Part shown: positions 7,550-11,591 of the stretch, in pieces
Layout: each line of letters starts with the position of its first letter
Numbering within the stretch: the first letter of the stretch is position 1
Assembly (NCBI GenBank): GCA_910585445.1
Contig: CAJUEK010000063.1
Span: 1 to 11,591, forward strand
Source of the DNA: an uncultured Bacteroidales bacterium
GTDB lineage: Bacteria > Bacteroidota > Bacteroidia > Bacteroidales > UBA932
Reading direction: 5' to 3'
Length of the DNA stretch: 11,591 nt
Notes under the pieces: model-generated
The model's input: only the letters and a program-made list of their open reading frames with translations
What the model was told of the DNA's origin: nothing
The model's database searches: none
Made by a program: the position numbers and the translations under genes

Positions 7550-8758
7550 ATGGCCAATATTTCAACCAAAGCCCAACAGATGCCGGCATCTGCAATCAGG
7601 AAGCTGGTACCTTACGCCGATGCAGCTAAAAAGCAGGGCGTGAAAGTATATCACCTCAATATCGGACAGCCGGACATCGACTCTCCGGAATGCGCGCTCA
7701 ATGCCGTTAAAGGCAATATGCCGCAGCACGTGTCATACTCCCATTCCGCAGGAATCATGGAGCTGAGACAGGGACTCGTGGAAAAATACTACAGGAAAAT
7801 AGGCATTGACATTGAAGTGCCGGAAATCATCATAACAGTTGCCGGAAGCGAGAGTGTCAATCTCGCCCTCGAGATAACATGCGATGCCGGAGACGAAGTG
7901 ATAGTGCTCGAGCCGTTCTACACGAACTACAACACTTTCGCTTTCCTGAACGGCATAACCCTCAAGGCCATCCCGACAGACATCAGGAACGGCTTTCAGG
8001 TCCCTCCTATCGAAGAGTTCGAGAAGGCGATAACCGACAGGACAAGGGCGATACTCGTCTGCAACCCCGGCAACCCGAGCGGCACACTGTATTCCAAGGA
8101 AAACATGCTCGCCATAGGTGAAATCGCCCGCAAGCACGACCTGTTCCTCATTTCTGATGAGGTTTACCGTGAGTTCTGCTATACGGATGAGCCGCATTTT
8201 TCCGCAATGAACATACCTGACCTGGACCAGAACATAATACTCGTAGATTCCGTTTCCAAAAGATACAACCTGTGCGGAGTCAGGGTCGGATGCATCATCT
8301 CACGCAACAAGGAAGTGATGGCCGCCGCCATGAAATTTGCGCAGGCAAGGCTCTGTCCTCCGGTATTGGGCCAGATGGCGTCAATCGGAGCGCTTGACAC
8401 TCCTGACGAATACTTCACCGAAGTCAGGGAAGAATACATAAAGAGGCGCGACTATATGATAGACAGGCTCAATAAAATGGAAGGCGTATTCACCCCTCTT
8501 CCAATGGGAGCATTCTATACGATAGCCGAGCTTCCGGTGGATGACGCGGAGAGCTTTGCAAAGTGGATGCTTGAGGAGTTCCGCATAAACGGTGAGACAA
8601 CCATGATAACTCCGGCTGCGTCTTTCTACAAGACTCCGGGATACGGAAAGAACCACGCGCGCCTGTCATATGTACTTGCCGTATCTGAAATGGAAAAGGC
8701 CATGACGATTCTCGAGGAAGGTCTCAAAGCTTATCCGGGCAGGACAAGCGGCAAATAA
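7550..8758 (+). CDS. PLP-dependent aminotransferase, class I/II (AspC-like)
   Basis: A 402-residue fold-type I aminotransferase, the family's usual length. The N-terminal substrate loop reads LNIGQPDIDSP (36-46). The cofactor-binding residues are Asn172 in CNPGNPSG, Asp203 and Tyr206 in ISDEVYREF, and the Schiff-base lysine Lys237 in DSVSKRYNLCGVRVG. The arginine that binds the substrate carboxylate is expected in the C-terminal NHARLSYV segment. The family moves amino groups between aspartate, alanine or aromatic amino acids and 2-oxoglutarate. Substrate choice cannot be read from these motifs, so no gene symbol is given. It is divergent from glnN and shares a mirrored promoter region with it, so a joint nitrogen-dependent control is a reasonable guess. 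A hairpin terminator starts 20 bases after its stop. Confidence 0.93.
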   Translation: MANISTKAQQMPASAIRKLVPYADAAKKQGVKVYHLNIGQPDIDSPECALNAVKGNMPQHVSYSHSAGIMELRQGLVEKYYRKIGIDIEVPEIIITVAGSESVNLALEITCDAGDEVIVLEPFYTNYNTFAFLNGITLKAIPTDIRNGFQVPPIEEFEKAITDRTRAILVCNPGNPSGTLYSKENMLAIGEIARKHDLFLISDEVYREFCYTDEPHFSAMNIPDLDQNIILVDSVSKRYNLCGVRVGCIISRNKEVMAAAMKFAQARLCPPVLGQMASIGALDTPDEYFTEVREEYIKRRDYMIDRLNKMEGVFTPLPMGAFYTIAELPVDDAESFAKWMLEEFRINGETTMITPAASFYKTPGYGKNHARLSYVLAVSEMEKAMTILEEGLKAYPGRTSGK

Positions 8759-8777
8759 GCCCTAAAGACTTAATATC

Positions 8778-8828
8778 AAATAATAAAACAGAGATGTTAA
8801 TATTTATAACACCTCTGTTTTATTATTT
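8778..8828. terminator. Bidirectional terminator between the aminotransferase and hydrolase genes
   Basis: A 16-bp perfect stem pairs 8778-8793 with 8813-8828, with CAGAG/CTCTG at its apex and A/T tracts below. An A-C mismatch is followed by a further TGTTA/TAACA pairing (8795-8799 with 8807-8811) around a 7-base loop. It serves both convergent genes. The minus-strand hydrolase stop codon TAA (8825-8823) lies inside the stem. Confidence 0.9.
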
Positions 8829-9473
8829 ATGTCCCAGCACTTCAAATATTTTTGGCATAAGCATGGAATCTATGAACTCTTCTTCCATGAAATGCGTCCC
8901 GTCATACATCATATATGAGTTCCCGAAATATTTTTCCCAAGTGTGCACGCTCACAATTCCGCTCTTTCTGTAGTGGTCCTGCATGCCGAAAAAGGCAAAG
9001 TGCTTGTCCCGGCTTCCGGTCCGGACGGAATTGCTGAGAGCCATTTTCCTGTGCTTTCCGTATTTGCACAGAACTCGATACGTAAAATGCAGCTTCTGCC
9101 TGTCGCCTTCCTTAGGACGGTATATTCTGCCAAGCAGTTCCGTCACACCCGGCAGGACGGACATCCATGCCATATACCGGAAAAACAAAGGAGTATTAAG
9201 GGCCGGGGAAACGAACAGATGCGGCATTCCCACAATCCTAAGGGCGTGCAAGGCCCCAAGTGACTCCCCGATTACAAGGGCAGGCCGGAGTTCCTCTGTC
9301 CATGAGGTGATTTGGGCATGCGCAATCTCCGGGTCGAAGTCGTAAGTCCGCACAACTACATTGACTGCCCCACAGCCCTCCAGGACATTCCTCCCGAAAC
9401 GCTCCCTGAGTATGGACGGGATTCTGCTGTCCCCTCCTCCTCCCATGCCATGTATATACAGTATATTGGTCAT
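8823..9473 (-). CDS. Alpha/beta hydrolase, small YqiA-like esterase type
   Basis: A 216-residue cytoplasmic protein with a plausible complete catalytic triad: Ser71 in the nucleophile elbow GESLG (69-73), Asp166 in FFGMQDHY and His194 in DGTHFMEEE. The N-terminal LYIHGMGGGGDS (5-16) supplies the oxyanion-hole HG motif. Length and layout resemble the YqiA/UPF0227 esterases, but similarity outside the motifs is not strong enough to name a substrate. The reading frame stays open back to 9518. The ATG at 9473 is chosen because the first beta-strand begins right after it and a -7 box at 9516-9523 would put the longer start upstream of the transcription start. The stop codon lies within the shared terminator. 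There is no signal peptide. It has no obvious functional link to its neighbours. Confidence 0.82.
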   Translation of the reverse strand: MTNILYIHGMGGGGDSRIPSILRERFGRNVLEGCGAVNVVVRTYDFDPEIAHAQITSWTEELRPALVIGESLGALHALRIVGMPHLFVSPALNTPLFFRYMAWMSVLPGVTELLGRIYRPKEGDRQKLHFTYRVLCKYGKHRKMALSNSVRTGSRDKHFAFFGMQDHYRKSGIVSVHTWEKYFGNSYMMYDGTHFMEEEFIDSMLMPKIFEVLGHK

Positions 9474-9515
9474 AAATGCATCCGTTTTTCTTCGCGCCGC
9501 TTCCGGAGCGGGTTG

Positions 9516-9523
9516 CAAAGTTA
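9516..9523 (-). promoter_or_regulatory. -7 promoter box of the alpha/beta hydrolase gene
   Basis: The minus strand reads TAACTTTG, an exact TAnnTTTG match, 42 bases before the ATG at 9473. The -33 element is unclear. A small inverted repeat, CCGCT/AGCGG around TCCGG (9497-9511), lies near the predicted transcript start. Confidence 0.6.
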
Positions 9524-9545
9524 AGCACTTTTGGCATTTTACATC

Positions 9546-9653
9546 TCAGAAAGTCATGAAATTATAAGACAGCCCAATACCCACATATGGCGCATGATTT
9601 ACCGCATTATCTTTCATATATATTCCATATCCCGCATGAACACCGGGCCACAT
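9546..9653 (-). pseudogene. C-terminal remnant of an outer-membrane beta-barrel protein
   Basis: A 35-residue reading frame that begins MWPGVHAGYGIYM and ends PYVGIGLSYNFMTF before TGA. The alternating small/hydrophobic pattern, two strand-like segments and a terminal aromatic residue are typical of the last strands of a Bacteroidota outer-membrane barrel (the beta-signal). No upstream barrel sequence exists in this frame, which meets a stop about 27 bases before the ATG. The sequence upstream belongs to a phage-type gene, which it overlaps out of frame by 40 bases. I read it as the tail of a gene whose main part has been replaced. The specific porin or receptor family cannot be named. It could also be chance coding, but the C-terminal pattern makes that less likely. 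Confidence 0.5.
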
Positions 9654-10642
9654 CCCTCTCCTTTGTATGTTTTGTATTCACATGATGAATCCATAATGAC
9701 GACAGGAGTGAATGACTCGTCTTCCATATCGTAGAGCATAACATTCACGCTGCCAAGAAGATGATGCATCAATGCAGCCTGTCCGTCACTCAGCCATCCT
9801 GTCGAAAATTCGTATGTCTTGGTAATGCTGTTCAAGTAATTTATTGTCTCACGGCCAGATGGTCCAAAATTGTCATTGGAACTTTTGAATGTCTGCCTCT
9901 GATATGATTCCGACCGCTTCACTCTTCCGGCAACAGTCAGCCATCTCCAATATCCATATGCGTCCACGTAATACAACGCATATCTCAAACCGGTATTCAT
10001 GACTTTGATGTGAGGATAATCCACGGAATTTCCTACTGCGGAAAGTATCTGAATCTCAGAGACATGAACATTATCCTTAGCTCCGAATATTTCGTCAGCC
10101 TTTCCATAAAGGACGAAAGACACTGTTCCTGATGTCTCATTGACAGGCATTTGGATTTGTCTGGAAGGTGAGGCAGCCCCATTGCCGAACAAGGCACGGA
10201 CTTCCATATTGGACTCACTGGCATAGTCGGCCACGCAATGTATCACCAAGGGCATCCTTATGTCCAGTTCATGGCGGATTAAAGTCCATGGTACAGCGCC
10301 CACAGCCATTTTATCATCGTAAGAATAGTCATTTGTAGCCCTCAGTATATACAGGTCATGCCCTGCAAGAATAATAAAAGAACGGTAATAGTCAGGCAAC
10401 TGAATCGCATGCTGGGACACATCAAGCTTGGACACATCAGGAAACTCGGTTTTGAGACAATCTGCAAGCATGCTGTTAAGCACGAGTTCAACATGATCCT
10501 TACCTGGTTTAGCATAGGCATAAACGGTGCCTACGACCTCATCAAAACTAGTCTCGGAAAAAATAGTGAACCTGGCTGAGCTTACATTTATTGAAAGCTT
10601 CTGGTCACGCCAGATAGGAAATTGAAATCTATATTCTGCCAT
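9614..10642 (-). CDS. Phage tail-module protein, C-terminus apparently lost
   Basis: A 342-residue protein without signal peptide or membrane segments, mostly predicted beta-strand by eye. The C-terminal third, RYALYYVDAYGYWRWL (226-241), then GWLSDGQAALMHHLL and SSCEYKTYKGEG, resembles a family I recall from Bacteroidales prophage tail regions. Members of it normally continue about 15-20 residues beyond the CEYKTY motif with a final strand ending in basic residues. Here the frame instead ends in CGPVFMRDMEYI and TGA, inside sequence that in another frame encodes an outer-membrane barrel end, so the true C-terminus seems missing. It uses ordinary CAA and CAG glutamine codons and no internal TAG. 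It lies downstream of the tail-chaperone-like gene with no tape-measure gene between, though one is usual. The base composition is A+T-richer than the core. The family assignment is from memory of motifs, without a search. Confidence 0.6.
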   Translation of the reverse strand: MAEYRFQFPIWRDQKLSINVSSARFTIFSETSFDEVVGTVYAYAKPGKDHVELVLNSMLADCLKTEFPDVSKLDVSQHAIQLPDYYRSFIILAGHDLYILRATNDYSYDDKMAVGAVPWTLIRHELDIRMPLVIHCVADYASESNMEVRALFGNGAASPSRQIQMPVNETSGTVSFVLYGKADEIFGAKDNVHVSEIQILSAVGNSVDYPHIKVMNTGLRYALYYVDAYGYWRWLTVAGRVKRSESYQRQTFKSSNDNFGPSGRETINYLNSITKTYEFSTGWLSDGQAALMHHLLGSVNVMLYDMEDESFTPVVIMDSSCEYKTYKGEGCGPVFMRDMEYI

Positions 10643-10661
10643 AATGTAATTGGTTTTTCTA

Positions 10662-10760
10662 TTAAATATGAATTGAACGGTTTCTGTAAATTACCGTAGC
10701 TTGCAGAGCGGTATCATGCTCCACAAACAGAACCGGAATGCTCAGTGCAGACGTCTCCAT
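10662..10760 (-). CDS. Mini-ORF between tail-chaperone and tail genes (possible gene remnant)
   Basis: A 32-residue frame, METSALSIPVLF onward, whose ATG overlaps the last 19 bases of the tail-chaperone-like gene in a different frame, as is common in tightly packed phage modules. It stops 19 bases before the next start. The beginning has the look of a beta-strand start of a small structural protein, but the frame is too short to assign. It may be the remaining 5' end of a longer gene (a small tail protein or the missing tape measure) lost by deletion, or it may be untranslated. Confidence 0.25.
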   Translation of the reverse strand: METSALSIPVLFVEHDTALQATVIYRNRSIHI

Positions 10761-11517
10761 TTTTCCAGTTCATTTCTGTCATGCTCTATTTTGTCTTTTC
10801 GGTAGCTCAACAAATTGAAGAATTCCATTACATTCATCTCCCACACATCATTCCACGGACAGCGTACCAATTCGGAAACAGCATCGACATTTGCAATCCA
10901 GCCCCAGCGCCGGACAAAAGCGCTTTCATCTCCATCACTTTCGCCTTCACCTCCTTCCTCACCGCTTTCGGAAGAGTCCTCGTGTCCCGTATTGAAGAGG
11001 TTAGGATACCGTTGATTGAACGCTGACATTTCTTCAAAAAAAAAGCGGTCAGGACAGAAGCGTCATATATGGACAATTCTGCTTCAAGTGCTTCATGAAC
11101 TTGAGCAATGTCATATCCGCGGCCATATTTGCATCCCTTGGGAATAAGGAAACATGACAGAAGCTGGGCTATGTTTCCGTCTTCTTTACAAAACATCTGA
11201 AAATCCACATATTGCGCTGTTGTCAATTTGCTCACATCCAAATCAGGAATCAATTCCCAAATGCCGATGCGATATACAGCCGCAACCTTATGCCCATCCT
11301 GTTCCGGAATATCTTTTTCAAGAAAAGTCGCCGCTGAGGCTATTTTCTGGAACTACGTAATCGGCATGTCAAGCAACACGTCTTCCGACATGTCGGACAA
11401 TACAGAAAAAACAGCCATCTGCATATTAAAATGTGAGAGCGATTCATCCCTGCACAAATCCATGATTTTCCTGTACTTGCCAATTGGCAATTCTTTGTAA
11501 CTGCTAATCATATCCAT
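10742..11517 (-). pseudogene. Tail assembly chaperone-like gene with amber codon and -1 frameshift (G/GT type)
   Basis: Reading begins at the ATG at 11517 (MDMISSYKELPIGKY) and runs 54 codons to an in-frame TAG at 11355-11353. The same frame continues as clear protein sequence (FQKIASAATFLEKDI, then LTTAQYVDFQMFC and LLSCFLIPKGCKYGRGYD), with no ATG that could restart it early. At a run of nine T (11044-11036) a -1 shift moves from this frame into one that continues MSAFNQRYPNLFN, an acidic Ser/Glu/Gly linker, then RRWGWIANVDAVSEL and NVMEFFNLLSYRKDK to TGA at 10742, giving about 258 residues in all. Without the shift, the zero frame ends at 10834 with a basic tail. Two products from one slippery site match the lambda gpG/gpGT tail chaperones, and position before a tail gene agrees. 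The amber codon suggests decay, or suppression. The family call is inference. Confidence 0.55.
11036..11044 (-). other. T9 slippery run, candidate -1 ribosomal frameshift site
   Basis: On the minus strand the run reads GCT TTT TTT TTG in the zero frame. It contains the ideal slippery heptamer T TTT TTT, so re-reading one base gives TTT GAA GAA ATG in the -1 frame. Both downstream frames stay open for about 68 codons. A simple homopolymer indel is the alternative. Confidence 0.5.
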
Positions 11518-11591
11518 ATAATATTATTGTATTTGCTCTAAGTATATGACAAAAATTTGAAAATATCGATTCGATAACGGTTAGTATGGTT

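Noticed and set aside
8943..9345. Overlapping plus-strand frames opposite the alpha/beta hydrolase
   Set aside because: The minus-strand frame carries the full Ser-Asp-His triad and a promoter box, while these frames have neither motifs nor start context.
9497..9511. A small hairpin, CCGCT/AGCGG, at the hydrolase promoter as a possible riboswitch or operator
   Set aside because: The five-base stem lies across the predicted transcription start and is too small to support a structured RNA, so it is only noted with the promoter.
10745..11026. A 93-residue plus-strand frame with hydrophobic stretches
   Set aside because: It is antisense to the -1-frame domain of the tail-chaperone-like gene, whose aromatic-rich sequence is much more protein-like.
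11153..11253. An apparent ATT start for the second part of the tail chaperone gene
   Set aside because: The same frame continues upstream through protein-like sequence to the amber codon and then to a good ATG at 11517, so the ATT is an artefact of the interrupting stop.
11564..11576. A 13-base palindrome, TATCGA-T-TCGATA
   Set aside because: It is short, A/T-rich, single-copy in the window and not positioned at a clear promoter or attachment site.
11538..11591. An 18-codon minus-strand frame entering from the right edge and ending in TAG
   Set aside because: It could be the end of the preceding phage gene, but it is too short and featureless to call.

Overview
The window reads as a Bacteroidota chromosome, most likely order Bacteroidales. 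Three things point there: TAnnTTTG-type -7 promoter boxes in front of several genes, starts without Shine-Dalgarno sequences, and a long type III glutamine synthetase of the Bacteroides kind. The core is roughly half G+C by eye. The right-hand 2 kb looks clearly A+T-richer. I see no tRNA, rRNA, CRISPR array or insertion sequence.

Layout. (1) Bases 3-536 hold the end of a permease gene that appears to be a splice of two unrelated transporter families: an RbsC-type ABC permease segment followed in frame by the C-terminal half of a FucP-type MFS permease. (2) Bases 614-3341 carry three plus-strand genes: a YicC-family endoribonuclease, a thioredoxin-type glutathione peroxidase and a flavodiiron protein. 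The last two remove peroxide and O2/NO, as expected for an anaerobe. A 12-bp-stem hairpin at 3395-3430 closes this block. (3) Bases 7457-3449 on the minus strand form a compact block: type III glutamine synthetase, a DEDDy 3'-5' exonuclease, and an RlmI-like 23S rRNA methyltransferase that overlaps the exonuclease by ATGA. It reads into the same hairpin from the other side. (4) A PLP-dependent aminotransferase (7550-8758) is divergent from the glutamine synthetase gene, and both start from -7 boxes that form an inverted repeat. It ends at a second bidirectional hairpin (8778-8828) shared with a convergent alpha/beta hydrolase (9473-8823).

(5) The right end, about 9650-11591, is different in character: a minus-strand fragment of a phage tail module. 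It has a tail-chaperone-like gene with an in-frame amber codon and a T9 slippery run where a -1 shift joins two overlapping reading frames, as in lambda G/GT. It is followed by a mini-ORF and by a tail-type protein whose C-terminus is lost where the sequence runs into the last strand(s) of an outer-membrane beta-barrel gene.

The most interesting points are the putative G/GT-like -1 frameshift (with the amber codon upstream of it) and the two apparent junctions near 150-180 and near 9655. At each junction a protein of one family turns into another. They could be genuine recombination scars or assembly joins, and the sequence alone cannot decide.
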